From positions 62,001-126,000 of the IMG/VR virus record IMGVR_UViG_3300035698_029839: a DNA stretch of 64,000 nt; one strand, written 5' to 3'. The notes under the pieces are model-generated. The model made no database searches. It had not been told where the DNA came from and saw only the letters and a list, made by a program, of their open reading frames with translations. Position 1 is the stretch's first letter; every line of letters starts with the position of its first letter. Shown piece after piece: positions 23,606-32,203 of this stretch. Made by a program: the position numbers and the translations under genes. This stretch comes from a virus.

Positions 23606-24765
23606 TGAAAAAAAATATATTATTTATTACTACCACATACTTAACTGGGGAAAAAATATATCCTATTATACCAGTATTAAGTAAAATACATAATATTGAA
23701 GTTTTGAATTTATATAGTATGTCAAAACATACTGATTGGTCATTTGATTATGATCCGAGACAACGTTTTTATAATATGTGTGATAATTTAAATATAAAAA
23801 TGACGGATGGCCCATCTGTTTGTAGTGATAAATCTGTTGATATAAAAAAATATTCTGAATTTTTTGATAATTTTGAAAAAGTTTTAAGTAGTAATTATGA
23901 TTTAGTTATTATAGATAATAACTGGAAAGACAAACATATGGGGTGGAAGAGAATGTCCCAGTATTTTTCACAAAATAAGATACCCATTATTGCCAGTCCG
24001 CATGGTAATACTGGGGATAAAACTAATAGATTGCTGAAGAGGATGGGTTATCTTTTTGATTTTTCTTTTATATTTGGAGAAAGAAGAAAAGAAAATGTAA
24101 TTAGATATGAAAAAAGTATCTCTCAAGAGAATCTTTATAAAATAGATAGGATGTTTCCAGCAGGTATTCCATCTAATGACAAGTTAAAAGAATATGAACG
24201 AGGTAATAAATATATACTGATAATTCCTAATTTTACGATGCCTCCACCTAAGCATGGTAAAAATAAAAAATGGAATTGGAAACAATTTACAGTGGAGTTG
24301 TTTGATGAATTAAAAATACATAAATTAAGTGAAGATAATAATTGCCCAATTGTTATAAAACGAAAACATAGATTATTTTATAAAACAGGATTATTAGAGT
24401 CATCTTTTAAAAAATATAAAAAAATAGTTAAAATTATAGATGTTTGTGAAGATGACAATAAATTAATAGCAGATGCTAAAATGGTTATTAGCGCTCCTTC
24501 CACTATGTCTTTTAAGCCTATCCAATTGGGAGTACCTACTGTTTTATTAAGGGGTCATGGTCAGATCGGAGATTTTAGTAATTATCCTGGATTAATAGAT
24601 CCATCTTATGATAAAATTAAAAGGTCTCTTGAGCAACAGAAAGAACAGGGGAGAAATGTTGAATTTATTGCTGAAACTTTATCTGGGGGGGTGGAATATA
24701 ATTCTATACAGATACATATGGAATATATTAACAAGATTTTAACAGGAGAAATAAAGTGTCATTAA
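23605..24765 (+). CDS. GT-B glycosyl/glycerophosphotransferase-like protein (copy 2)
   Basis: A 386-residue paralogue of 21832-22971. It keeps I-A-S-P-H-G-N, P-A-G-I-P-S-N-D, I-L-I-I-P-N-F-T, E-D-D-N-K-L-I-A-D-A-K-M-V-I-S-A-P-S-T and L-G-V-P-T-V-L-L. Divergence is greatest in the first 110 residues, where the acceptor binds in GT-B enzymes, suggesting same donor type and a different acceptor. SD GAGGAAAG. It ends inside the next gene's GTG start. Confidence 0.7.
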   Translation: MKKNILFITTTYLTGEKIYPIIPVLSKIHNIEVLNLYSMSKHTDWSFDYDPRQRFYNMCDNLNIKMTDGPSVCSDKSVDIKKYSEFFDNFEKVLSSNYDLVIIDNNWKDKHMGWKRMSQYFSQNKIPIIASPHGNTGDKTNRLLKRMGYLFDFSFIFGERRKENVIRYEKSISQENLYKIDRMFPAGIPSNDKLKEYERGNKYILIIPNFTMPPPKHGKNKKWNWKQFTVELFDELKIHKLSEDNNCPIVIKRKHRLFYKTGLLESSFKKYKKIVKIIDVCEDDNKLIADAKMVISAPSTMSFKPIQLGVPTVLLRGHGQIGDFSNYPGLIDPSYDKIKRSLEQQKEQGRNVEFIAETLSGGVEYNSIQIHMEYINKILTGEIKCH

Positions 24766-25292
24766 AATTACATCTTGGTTGCGGAGATAAACATATAGAT
24801 GGATATATTAATATTGATATCCGACCAATGGAAGAAGTTGATAAAGTTGATAATATAAAATATTTACGTTCATTTCAGAAAGATAGCGTTGACGTTATTT
24901 ATTCTGCTTCTGTTTTAGAGCATTTTATAAGATGGGAATATAAAAATGCTTTAAGAAGGTGGTACGAGATATTAAAGCTAGGAGGGATATTGAGATTAGG
25001 GGTTCCTGATTTTGAGGCTATTATAAAATATTATCAAAAAACAAATGATTTAGATGCAGTAATGGGATTATTGTATGGAGGTCAAGATTATGATCAAAAT
25101 TTTCATTATGTTTGTTGGGATTTTTATAGATTGAGCAATGACTTAAAAGAAGTTGGTTTTAAAAATATAAAGAGATATGATTGGAGAGATACAGAGCATT
25201 CAAATGTGGATGATTTTAGTCAATGTTATTTACCCCATATGGATAAAGATAATGGCATGTTGATGCACTTAAATGTAGAGGCAATTAAGTAA
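24756..25292 (+). CDS. Class I SAM methyltransferase
   Basis: A 178-residue protein. L-H-L-G-C-G-D-K-H-I-D-G-Y-I-N-I-D-I at residues 5-22 is the motif I and II pattern seen in many LPS-cluster methyltransferases. S-A-S-V-L-E-H-F and L-K-L-G-G-I-L-R-L-G-V-P-D-F follow, and the C-terminus holds R-L-S-N-D-L-K-E-V-G-F. GTG start supported by AGGAG about eight bases upstream. Coupled to the next GT-A gene by TAATG. Confidence 0.82.
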   Translation: MSLKLHLGCGDKHIDGYINIDIRPMEEVDKVDNIKYLRSFQKDSVDVIYSASVLEHFIRWEYKNALRRWYEILKLGGILRLGVPDFEAIIKYYQKTNDLDAVMGLLYGGQDYDQNFHYVCWDFYRLSNDLKEVGFKNIKRYDWRDTEHSNVDDFSQCYLPHMDKDNGMLMHLNVEAIK

Positions 25293-26272
25293 TGAGTCAA
25301 ATTGGTATTTTATTAACTAGTCGTAATAATTATGATTTTATGGAAAAGTTCTGGGTGCCCAATACTATGGGTAAATGTGACGTGAATTGTAAAGTTTTAA
25401 ATATAGATGAAGGTTCAAGTCTAGATGAAAAAGCTAAGGGCAAAATTTTATGTGAAAAATATGGTATAGATTACATGGATCGCGAAGAGCCAGGTATGCA
25501 TCATAATGTCTCTTCGGCTATACGTTTTTTTGGTGAGGAAGTTAAATATATAATATGGTTTCAACATGATTGTTGGCCTTTGCAAAGAGATTTTTTTACG
25601 AGATTTAACAGTATTGTTAATAGTGGCAAATTAGATGTTTTTGGGACTATTGGTTTTAATAGTCTTGCTCAAAATATGTTTAAAAGAAATAATGAGCATG
25701 AAGATATTATTATGGAATTTAAAGAAGAGAAAAAACCTATCGGAGTAATATCTAGGAGTGTTTTAGAAAGTGCTGGAGGAAGAGATCTTTATTATTGTGG
25801 GAAGAAAGTGGGCAAGAGAATACGATATCCTGTTGATAGGGATAAATTTTCTAAGCCATGTGCTATAGCTGTTCCAGTGTGGTATGCTATATCTGTGAAT
25901 GCTTCTTTATTTAAAAAAGAGATAGAGTTGGATAGAGGTATGCATTTTTTTAGATCTTGGGACGATATATCTTTTCAGTTTTTAAATAAAAATATATACA
26001 ATATAGTTCTTCCAGATTTTTATATAGAGCATAGACCAGATCTAAAAAGAGTTATTGGCCTGCCGCAACTGTCCGTTAAAAGAGTGAAAAAAGATGATAC
26101 CTATCATTCGGCAATTGGGTCAGGTCCAGAAGCATGGATAAAGGTATGGGGCTGGAATTTTGAAAAACCATCTACTTTTGAGAATGTTAAAAAAAGGTAC
26201 AAAGGAACTTTGCTAGAAAAATTCTATAAATATGATTATACAGCAGGCCCTTTGAAGATTTTTAATTTATAA
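25292..26272 (+). CDS. GT-A-type glycosyltransferase
   Basis: A 326-residue protein. I-G-I-L-L-T-S-R-N-N-Y opens a family 2-like fold. Y-I-I-W-F-Q-H-D-C-W-P-L near residue 87 is in the place of the DxD motif. F-R-S-W-D-D-I-S-F-Q-F-L near residue 225 is the ED-type catalytic helix. The long C-terminus carries H-R-P-D-L and a Trp-rich tail. It converges on the minus-strand methyltransferase, overlapping its end by 6 bases, so this plus-strand sub-operon stops here. Confidence 0.7.
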   Translation: MSQIGILLTSRNNYDFMEKFWVPNTMGKCDVNCKVLNIDEGSSLDEKAKGKILCEKYGIDYMDREEPGMHHNVSSAIRFFGEEVKYIIWFQHDCWPLQRDFFTRFNSIVNSGKLDVFGTIGFNSLAQNMFKRNNEHEDIIMEFKEEKKPIGVISRSVLESAGGRDLYYCGKKVGKRIRYPVDRDKFSKPCAIAVPVWYAISVNASLFKKEIELDRGMHFFRSWDDISFQFLNKNIYNIVLPDFYIEHRPDLKRVIGLPQLSVKRVKKDDTYHSAIGSGPEAWIKVWGWNFEKPSTFENVKKRYKGTLLEKFYKYDYTAGPLKIFNL

Positions 26273-26890
26273 TTTATCTCTCCATCCGCTAATCATTTTT
26301 TTAGGATCGAAGAGGATACCTAATCCATTATTATAAGCGCATTCTGCGTATCTGAACTGAGGGTATTCTTTTTGAAATCTTTCAATCCCCTCCCGTAGTC
26401 TGGCTTTTTTAAGAATAACATCATGCATTAATATCATACTTGTGGGTTTTATTTTTTTATGCCATAGTGACAGTTCTTTAAAAATCATATCTGGTTTATG
26501 TTTTGTATCTATGAATAAGATATCAATTGATTCGTCTTCCCAGTCCTTATATACTTCTCGACTGTCTCCTATTTTAAAATCCCAAAAATCGTAAGATCTG
26601 CATTCTGGGAGTCTTTTTAGTATTCCCCATCCTTTAAAATAGCTATCAGGTTGTATTTCTTTTATATCATAGCTATAAAGTTTTCCATCTGGTATGTAGG
26701 ATGTTGCTGTTAGAAAAGCTTGTGTAGACAAACCAGCTCTAACTCCTAATTCGACAATAGTTTTTGCTTGTTTAGAAATACATAGATCAAAAAGTAATGG
26801 AAGATGTTCACAGATATCTGTTTCTATATCTATATTTGATAGAGCTATTAAATTGTCCATCAGTTTTTTTTGTAATTCTTTTGTTTTCAT
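26267..26890 (-). CDS. Class I SAM methyltransferase (Methyltransf_24/CmcI-like)
   Basis: A 207-residue protein. I-V-E-L-G-V-R-A-G-L-S-T near residue 45 is motif I. I-D-I-L-F-I-D-T-K-H and S-M-I-L-M-H-D-V provide the acids for metal, and W-x-K-I-K-P lies between them, as in the cephalosporin-hydroxylase/CmcI-like group. It is the last of three minus-strand genes (28866 to 26267), read after the radical SAM gene with a 12-base gap. SD AAAGGAA. Probably an O-methyltransferase acting with that set. Confidence 0.78.
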   Translation of the reverse strand: MKTKELQKKLMDNLIALSNIDIETDICEHLPLLFDLCISKQAKTIVELGVRAGLSTQAFLTATSYIPDGKLYSYDIKEIQPDSYFKGWGILKRLPECRSYDFWDFKIGDSREVYKDWEDESIDILFIDTKHKPDMIFKELSLWHKKIKPTSMILMHDVILKKARLREGIERFQKEYPQFRYAECAYNNGLGILFDPKKMISGWRDKL

Positions 26891-26902
26891 TATTTGTTCC
26901 TT

Positions 26903-27943
26903 TTATAAAAAGTTGATATGATTTTTTTCTTTTTTAATGTTCCATAATATTGTGTTAAAAGTATCAGCCCTACACAGTAGGGGGCATTCTTTTAATTTTA
27001 TTTCTGATACAGCTTTTTTTCTTTGTTCTGAGTTCCATATTTCTTTTATTGAATTCTTTTTAATGTCTCCTATTACCATAGATTGTATTCCTCTTCCATG
27101 ACAACAGATATACATTTCTCCAGAAGCAGATATAGTAGTAGCGAATTGATGTCCATAGCATTTATCGTACTGTCTTTTTATATTATTATTGATCATAGCA
27201 TCGTATTTATGTTTGGAGCACAGTATGTTAGTTGTTTCATTTGCCTTTGATAGGAATTGATTGAAATCTATCGGAGTAAAATCTGTTAGGTCTTTTTTGT
27301 TTAGAGGTTTGATAAATGGTCTAAATTGTGCATAATCTACTTCTAATTCTATAGATAAATTTACGAAGTCCATCATATCGTTAAAATTATTTGTACCTAC
27401 ACCAGTTAAATATCCCACTCCTATTGTGCAATCTGATTGAATTCTTTTTTTAGTATCTACTAATGTTTTGATATCTTCTACAACTTTGCTGAAGTCTTTT
27501 GTTCCATGTACTATACGGTGAATTCTTTCTGATCCCGCGTCTAAACTTATTCTTATCCAAGTACAATTAGATAGCAAAGATTCGTTGTTGAAGTTATGCA
27601 ATAGTCCTCCATTTGTGATAAGACCTACGTCCATATTTTTAGATTTTGCATATTTTATAGCTTCTCCAGCATAGGGGTGGCAAAGTGGCTCTCCTCCTCC
27701 TGTAAAGATAATTCCCTTACATCCCATTTCAGAAACTTCTTTTATAGTTTTATTTATTTCGTTTTTAGAGAGTTCTTCTTTTAGAGAAAGATCTCCTCCT
27801 ACACATCCTGGACAGTTATGATTACATTTGTTTGTTAAATCTATTTCTAATGTTATTGCAAAAGGATTTCCTTCTTTATACCACTCATTAACTTCATCTA
27901 AGTGATTTAGTATTTTATCAGATGTGAATTGTTTTGGATTCAT
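26903..27943 (-). CDS. Radical SAM enzyme with SPASM-type C-terminus
   Basis: A 346-residue protein. C40-x3-C44-x2-C47 within L-T-N-K-C-N-H-N-C-P-G-C binds the 4Fe-4S/SAM cluster. F-T-G-G-G-E-P-L and S-L-D-A-G-S are barrel motifs. A C-terminal cysteine group (C-Y-G-H, Y-I-C-C-H-G-R-G, C-P-L-L-C) is SPASM-like and would hold auxiliary clusters. Relatives modify peptides or sugars by H-atom abstraction. It is read with a NodZ-like transferase and a methyltransferase, and faces a dehydrogenase/NeuA/NeuB operon. A second, different copy is at 47379. Confidence 0.85.
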   Translation of the reverse strand: MNPKQFTSDKILNHLDEVNEWYKEGNPFAITLEIDLTNKCNHNCPGCVGGDLSLKEELSKNEINKTIKEVSEMGCKGIIFTGGGEPLCHPYAGEAIKYAKSKNMDVGLITNGGLLHNFNNESLLSNCTWIRISLDAGSERIHRIVHGTKDFSKVVEDIKTLVDTKKRIQSDCTIGVGYLTGVGTNNFNDMMDFVNLSIELEVDYAQFRPFIKPLNKKDLTDFTPIDFNQFLSKANETTNILCSKHKYDAMINNNIKRQYDKCYGHQFATTISASGEMYICCHGRGIQSMVIGDIKKNSIKEIWNSEQRKKAVSEIKLKECPLLCRADTFNTILWNIKKEKNHINFL

Positions 27944-27945
27944 AT

Positions 27946-28866
27946 CTATTTTTTTCCTATAAATTCATGTGGCACATTTGGATTATAAAGCATGGCAGCA
28001 ATTGCCATATTTGTTTCTGGATGAATTATAAAATCACATTCCGCCAAACAGAGAGTGTCTATAATATTTTCTTTTCCTGCATCTCCTTTTGTTTTGCCGT
28101 CCATCGGTCCGTAGTCGGGGTCATTCCATTGGGGATCAATATCTGAAGAATGATATCTATATCTCATGTTATTTTTATGACATATTAGATTATTCCCGAA
28201 TTCTTTCTCGAATTTTTTAACAGATTCATGGCTGTCAGAAATTAAGTAGATATGATCAGCATCAATTTTTTTCATATAGTCTTGGCATTTTTTTATATAA
28301 TCATCTATTTCAAGTTTTTTGCCAGTTTTGAAAGTAGTATTTCCTGATATGGCATTAAATTTATTTGTTCCTCTGGCAAACGTACCAATTATTTTTTTCC
28401 CCTTCATATGCTTTTCGTAAAAGTCGTTTTTTTCTTTTAGTATGTAGGGTTTTATTTTTATATATTTATCAATTATTTTTTTGAAATGATTTCTATGTTT
28501 GAAATCAAAAGTAGGTGGAGTATTATTTTTAAATCTAGATAAATACCCCTTTGCTCCTCCAGCTATTCCTAAATAATAATGTAGGTGTTGAGGGTTAGAC
28601 ATAAAAGATGATCTGATTTTTTTATTTTTTTTATCTTTTTCACTTATATTTTTATCTGAGAATTGAGATACTGGTTCAAAGTAATATTCCCACACATTGT
28701 CTCCATATTTTAAATCGTAACATAGCAATTTTGGATTTTTCATACTTATTATTGGTATGAGATCTTTTTTTTCGCATTTGCTTAGATTATCCAGCACTTG
28801 TAAAAATATAGATGTTATGGAAGCTTTTCTGCTACTACGCGTTATATATGAAAATCTTTCATTCAT
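27946..28866 (-). CDS. NodZ/FUT8-like (GT23-type) glycosyltransferase
   Basis: A 306-residue GT-B protein. G-T-F-A-R165-G-T-N-K is reminiscent of the Arg-containing GDP-binding motif of alpha-1,6-fucosyltransferases. I-Y-L-I-S-D-S-H-E-S-V-K-K-F and A-G-K-E-N-I-I-D-T-L-C-L-A-E-C-D-F-I-I-H follow as in that superfamily. A fucose-type donor would need GDP-fucose, whose synthesis genes I do not see here. It is first in the minus-strand trio, just behind the palindrome at 28892. Confidence 0.6.
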   Translation of the reverse strand: MNERFSYITRSSRKASITSIFLQVLDNLSKCEKKDLIPIISMKNPKLLCYDLKYGDNVWEYYFEPVSQFSDKNISEKDKKNKKIRSSFMSNPQHLHYYLGIAGGAKGYLSRFKNNTPPTFDFKHRNHFKKIIDKYIKIKPYILKEKNDFYEKHMKGKKIIGTFARGTNKFNAISGNTTFKTGKKLEIDDYIKKCQDYMKKIDADHIYLISDSHESVKKFEKEFGNNLICHKNNMRYRYHSSDIDPQWNDPDYGPMDGKTKGDAGKENIIDTLCLAECDFIIHPETNMAIAAMLYNPNVPHEFIGKK

Positions 28867-28891
28867 TTATTTATCTTTCTTATAAATTTTG

Positions 28892-28909
28892 TCGATATAT
28901 TTATATCGA
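28892..28909. promoter_or_regulatory. 18-base palindrome in the second divergent gap
   Basis: TCGATATA-TT-TATATCGA is perfect and nearly matches the palindrome at 4101-4117. It lies 26 bases upstream of the minus-strand start. It also fills the 19-base spacer of a possible plus-strand promoter (TTGTCG at 28889-28894, TATAAT at 28914-28919). It may be a shared operator for both directions. Read on the minus strand it includes TATAAATA. Confidence 0.5.
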
Positions 28910-28949
28910 ATTTTATAATAAAAAAGATTAATATAAGAGGAATATTAAT

Positions 28950-29903
28950 ATGAGAAAAATAATTTGTATAACACCTGTTAAACACATAGATGGAGCTATG
29001 GAAGCTCTTCAAGGACATGGAGAAGTTATTTATGACCCGTACATTAGTAAAGTAGATCTTAAAAATAAAATAATTAATAATGAAATAGATACTATATTTT
29101 GCAATCCCTGTAAACAGATTTTTAAGATTGATGAGGAATTATTGAGTGGAACAAAGATTAATACTATTTGCACTTCTTCTACGGGTAATAATCATATAGA
29201 CATGGTTTATTGTAAAATTAACAATATAAATGTTTTGGCTATAACTAAAGATTATAAAATACTTAAGACTATAACAGCTACAGCGGAAATGGCTTTTACT
29301 CTTACCCTAGCTATTATTAGGAATTTAATAAAAGCTGTTAAAAGTTCTAGTGAGTATGATTGGGACTATGAGAAACATAAGAGTAGACAATTAGATCATC
29401 TGTCTGTTGGTATTATCGGATATGGTAGACTGGGAGAGATTTATGCTAGGTTTTGTAGTCCTTTCTTTAAAGATATTTTGGTTGTAGATCCTTATAAAAA
29501 TGTCCCCAACGATTATCAACAAGTAGAGTTTGATGAATTATTGAAAGAGTCAGATGTTATTGCTCTTCATATTCATCTTAACAAAGAGAATCGTCATATA
29601 ATAAATGAAAAGTCAATTAATAAAATGAAAGATGGTGTTTATTTAATTAATACTTCTAGGGGTGACATAGTAGATGAAAAAGCGGTTATAGAAGCTATTA
29701 GAAGCGGAAAGATAAAAGGTTATGCTGCCGATGTTATATCAGATGAGTATAAAGACGGAGTTGCAGGAAGCGAATTAATTAAAGCTATGAATGAAGGATT
29801 GAATATTATTATTACTCCTCATATTTCTGGTTGTACTAAAGAATCTCAAAAAATAGCGTACTTATATGTTATATCTAAATTAGGAAAGAAGAGAAATGAT
29901 TAA
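28950..29903 (+). CDS. D-isomer-specific 2-hydroxyacid dehydrogenase (A)
   Basis: A 317-residue NAD(P)-dependent dehydrogenase. V-G-I-I-G-Y-G-R-L-G near residue 152 is the dinucleotide loop. N-T-S-R237-G-D-I-V-D-E carries the substrate-binding Arg. H291 in T-P-H-I-S-G is the catalytic acid. Family enzymes interconvert 2-keto and D-2-hydroxy acids. It heads a four-gene operon (dehydrogenase, NeuA, NeuB, NeuB), so a role in making or altering a carboxylated sugar or lactyl-type group is likely. A paralogue at 48305 has the same neighbour types. SD AGAGGAA. Confidence 0.85.
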   Translation: MRKIICITPVKHIDGAMEALQGHGEVIYDPYISKVDLKNKIINNEIDTIFCNPCKQIFKIDEELLSGTKINTICTSSTGNNHIDMVYCKINNINVLAITKDYKILKTITATAEMAFTLTLAIIRNLIKAVKSSSEYDWDYEKHKSRQLDHLSVGIIGYGRLGEIYARFCSPFFKDILVVDPYKNVPNDYQQVEFDELLKESDVIALHIHLNKENRHIINEKSINKMKDGVYLINTSRGDIVDEKAVIEAIRSGKIKGYAADVISDEYKDGVAGSELIKAMNEGLNIIITPHISGCTKESQKIAYLYVISKLGKKRND

Positions 29904-30606
29904 TAATAAAAAAATATTAGCTATCACTCTGGCAAGAGGAGGATCTAAAGCAGTTAAAAAGAAAAATATTGTCGATATCTGCGGCAAACCATTATTACAA
30001 TATACAACTGACGAAGTTAAGAAAAGTAAATATATTGATAGATATATAGTTTCTACTGACGCTGATGATATTAAAGAAGTTTGTGAAGAATTAGATGTTG
30101 AATATTATAATAGATCTAAAGAATTTGCTCAATCCACTTCTACAACTGAAGATGCATTGATAGAGGTTGTAAACAATATAGGTGAAAATTTTGATTATAT
30201 TGTTGAAATAATGTGTACAAATCCACTTAAGACTATTGAAGATATAGATGGATGTATAGAAAAAATAGAAAATACTGATGCTGATTCTGTTACGTCAGTT
30301 GTAAGGATATGGGACCATCATCCATCAAGAGCAAAATATATTGAGGACGATTTATTAAAAGATTTTTTTCCAGAAAAGCAGCACAGGCGACAAGATTTAA
30401 AACCTCCTGCTTATGTTAGGAATGGATCTGTCTATATTACATATGTAGATAAATTATTAAAATACAAAAATAGATTAAATGGTCTTATTAGGCCATATAT
30501 TATGTCAGAGGATAATACAATCAATATAGATGAACATAGAGATTTAGAATTAGCTAGAATTTTAATAAAAATATTAAGTAAGGATAAAAAAAATGAAAAA
30601 AATTAA
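29896..30606 (+). CDS. neuA: CMP-N-acylneuraminate-type cytidylyltransferase
   Basis: A 236-residue NeuA-family enzyme that activates an ulosonic acid with CTP. I-T-L-A-R14-G-G-S-K18 is the CTP-binding loop. T-D-A-D-D-I, Q-S-T-S-T-T-E-D-A, C-T-N-P-L-K-T-I-E-D-I-D and R-N-G-S-V-Y-I-T are family landmarks. It lacks the C-terminal phosphatase domain found in some NeuA proteins; the KdsC-like gene at 4227 could supply that step. It overlaps the dehydrogenase by 8 bases and the first NeuB by 14. Confidence 0.85.
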   Translation: MINNKKILAITLARGGSKAVKKKNIVDICGKPLLQYTTDEVKKSKYIDRYIVSTDADDIKEVCEELDVEYYNRSKEFAQSTSTTEDALIEVVNNIGENFDYIVEIMCTNPLKTIEDIDGCIEKIENTDADSVTSVVRIWDHHPSRAKYIEDDLLKDFFPEKQHRRQDLKPPAYVRNGSVYITYVDKLLKYKNRLNGLIRPYIMSEDNTINIDEHRDLELARILIKILSKDKKNEKN

Positions 30607-31405
30607 GTTAATAGCGGAATTAGGATGGAATTGGATCGGAGATATTTCTCTTGCTAAAGAGATGATTTCAGCAGCAAAAGAATCAGGTGCTGATTATGCC
30701 AAATTTCAATCTTGGAAGGTTGATAGATTATTACCAGGTGCTTGGGATACAGATGGTAGAAGAGAGATATATAAAAAAGCAGAATTAACAGAAGAAAAAC
30801 ATCATATTATGAAAGAATACTGCGATTCTGTAGGAATTAAATTTCTTACTTCTTGTTTTTGCGAGAGAGATATAGATACTATGTTAAATTCTATTTTAAA
30901 TTTTACTAATGAGATTAAAATCCCAGGTGGCGATACGGGATGTCCTGAATTGGTGGAACCAGCTATAGAGAAATTTGATCATGTTTATATGTCTGTAGGT
31001 GCATTGGGTCTAGAAGAATATATTAAATGGGCATCTTATGACAACGTGACATTGATGCATTGTGTTTCTTCTTATCCTTGTAGTTTAGATCACGCTAACT
31101 TCCCAAAAATGAAATTCTTACAATCTCTTACTCCTCGAGTTGGGTATAGCGGACATGTTTTAGGTAATAGAGATGCGATGATTGCTATTGCCATGGGCGC
31201 TACTGTTATTGAGAAGCATTTTACTATTGATAATAATTTACCAGGAAAAGACAATCAGTTTTCTATTGAACCTCATGAGATGAAAGAAATAAAAGATTTT
31301 ATCGATGATTATGAAAAAGTAACAATTAATAGAGGGCTATTAGTACAAGAATGTGAGAGAGTTTATAAGGATAATTATGTAGGTAGATGGATGGGAGGAG
31401 AGTAA
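30593..31405 (+). CDS. neuB: NeuB-family ulosonic acid synthase, copy 1
   Basis: A 270-residue TIM-barrel synthase. I-A-E-L-G-W-N-W opens strand 1 (an altered A-E-I-G-x-N-H). Y-A-K-F-Q-S-W-K supplies the phosphoenolpyruvate Lys. L-M-H-C-V-S-S-Y-P, V-G-Y-S-G-H, and E-K-H-F-T-I-D-N-N-L-P-G-K-D with S-I-E-P complete the site. No SAF domain follows, unlike standard NeuB. It is about 75% like the next gene, with long identical DNA blocks. SD AAGGAT. Product likely a sialic-acid-like sugar; the exact one is unknown. Confidence 0.85.
   Translation: MKKIKLIAELGWNWIGDISLAKEMISAAKESGADYAKFQSWKVDRLLPGAWDTDGRREIYKKAELTEEKHHIMKEYCDSVGIKFLTSCFCERDIDTMLNSILNFTNEIKIPGGDTGCPELVEPAIEKFDHVYMSVGALGLEEYIKWASYDNVTLMHCVSSYPCSLDHANFPKMKFLQSLTPRVGYSGHVLGNRDAMIAIAMGATVIEKHFTIDNNLPGKDNQFSIEPHEMKEIKDFIDDYEKVTINRGLLVQECERVYKDNYVGRWMGGE
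31025..31166 (+). repeat. Near-identical block shared by tandem neuB copies
   Basis: Bases 31025-31089 (65) and 31094-31166 (73) are identical to 31829-31893 and 31898-31970, an exact 804-base offset. Sequence outside diverges freely. This marks a recent tandem duplication or conversion across the phosphoenolpyruvate-binding half of the barrel. Confidence 0.9.
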
Positions 31406-31408
31406 AAA

Positions 31409-32203
31409 ATGAAAAAAGTTAAATTAGTTGCGGAGTTAGGTTGGAGTTGGGTTGGAGATGTTTCTCTTGCTAAAGAGATGGTTTTTGCAGCAAAAGAATC
31501 AGGTGCTGATTGTGCTAAATTTCAAACTTGGAAAGCGGAAAGATTAATACCTGGGCCTTGGGACGAGGATGGCAGAAGAGAGATATATAAAAAAGCAGAA
31601 TTTACAGTAGAAAAACATCATATTATGAAGGACTACTGTGATTCTCTAGGAATAGAATTTATGACTTCTTGTTTTTGCGAGAGAGATATAGATACTATTT
31701 TAGAGTTTGCCAATGAAGTTAAGATTCCAGGTGCAGATGGAAGTTGTATTCCATTAATAGAAAAAGTAGTAGAGAAATTTGATCACGTTTATTTGTCTAC
31801 TGGTGCATTGGGTTTAGAAGAATATATCAAATGGGCATCTTATGACAACGTGACATTGATGCATTGTGTTTCTTCTTATCCTTGTAGTTTAGAGAATGCT
31901 AACTTCCCAAAAATGAAATTCTTACAATCTCTTACTCCTCGAGTTGGGTATAGCGGACATGTTTTAGGTAGCCTGGATGCTATTCTTGCTATCGCTTTGG
32001 GCGCTACTGTTATTGAGAAGCATTTTACTATTGATAATAATTTACCAGGAAAAGATAATAAAATGTCTATTCTTCCAAGTCATATGAAAGAAATAAAAGA
32101 TTTTAGAGATGCTTATGATAAAATGACAATTGATAATGGATTATTAATACAAGAATGTGAGAAAAATTTTAGAAAATGTATGACTGGAAGGTGGGATGGG
32201 TGA
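31409..32203 (+). CDS. neuB: NeuB-family ulosonic acid synthase, copy 2
   Basis: A 264-residue tandem paralogue of the preceding gene, three bases after it, with SD GGAGGAGAG. It keeps C-A-K-F-Q-T-W-K, L-M-H-C-V-S-S-Y-P, V-G-Y-S-G-H and E-K-H-F-T-I-D-N-N-L-P-G-K-D. The end changes from S-I-E-P to S-I-L-P, so the Glu often seen there is lost. It also lacks six residues near position 100 (L-N-S-I-L-N in copy 1). Both changes sit near the sugar site, so a different acceptor sugar or weakened activity is possible. No SAF domain. Confidence 0.82.
   Translation: MKKVKLVAELGWSWVGDVSLAKEMVFAAKESGADCAKFQTWKAERLIPGPWDEDGRREIYKKAEFTVEKHHIMKDYCDSLGIEFMTSCFCERDIDTILEFANEVKIPGADGSCIPLIEKVVEKFDHVYLSTGALGLEEYIKWASYDNVTLMHCVSSYPCSLENANFPKMKFLQSLTPRVGYSGHVLGSLDAILAIALGATVIEKHFTIDNNLPGKDNKMSILPSHMKEIKDFRDAYDKMTIDNGLLIQECEKNFRKCMTGRWDG

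Noticed and set aside
27946-28866. Firm call of an alpha-1,6-fucosyltransferase
   Set aside because: Motifs fit the NodZ-like superfamily, but GDP-fucose synthesis genes are not seen, so donor is left open.
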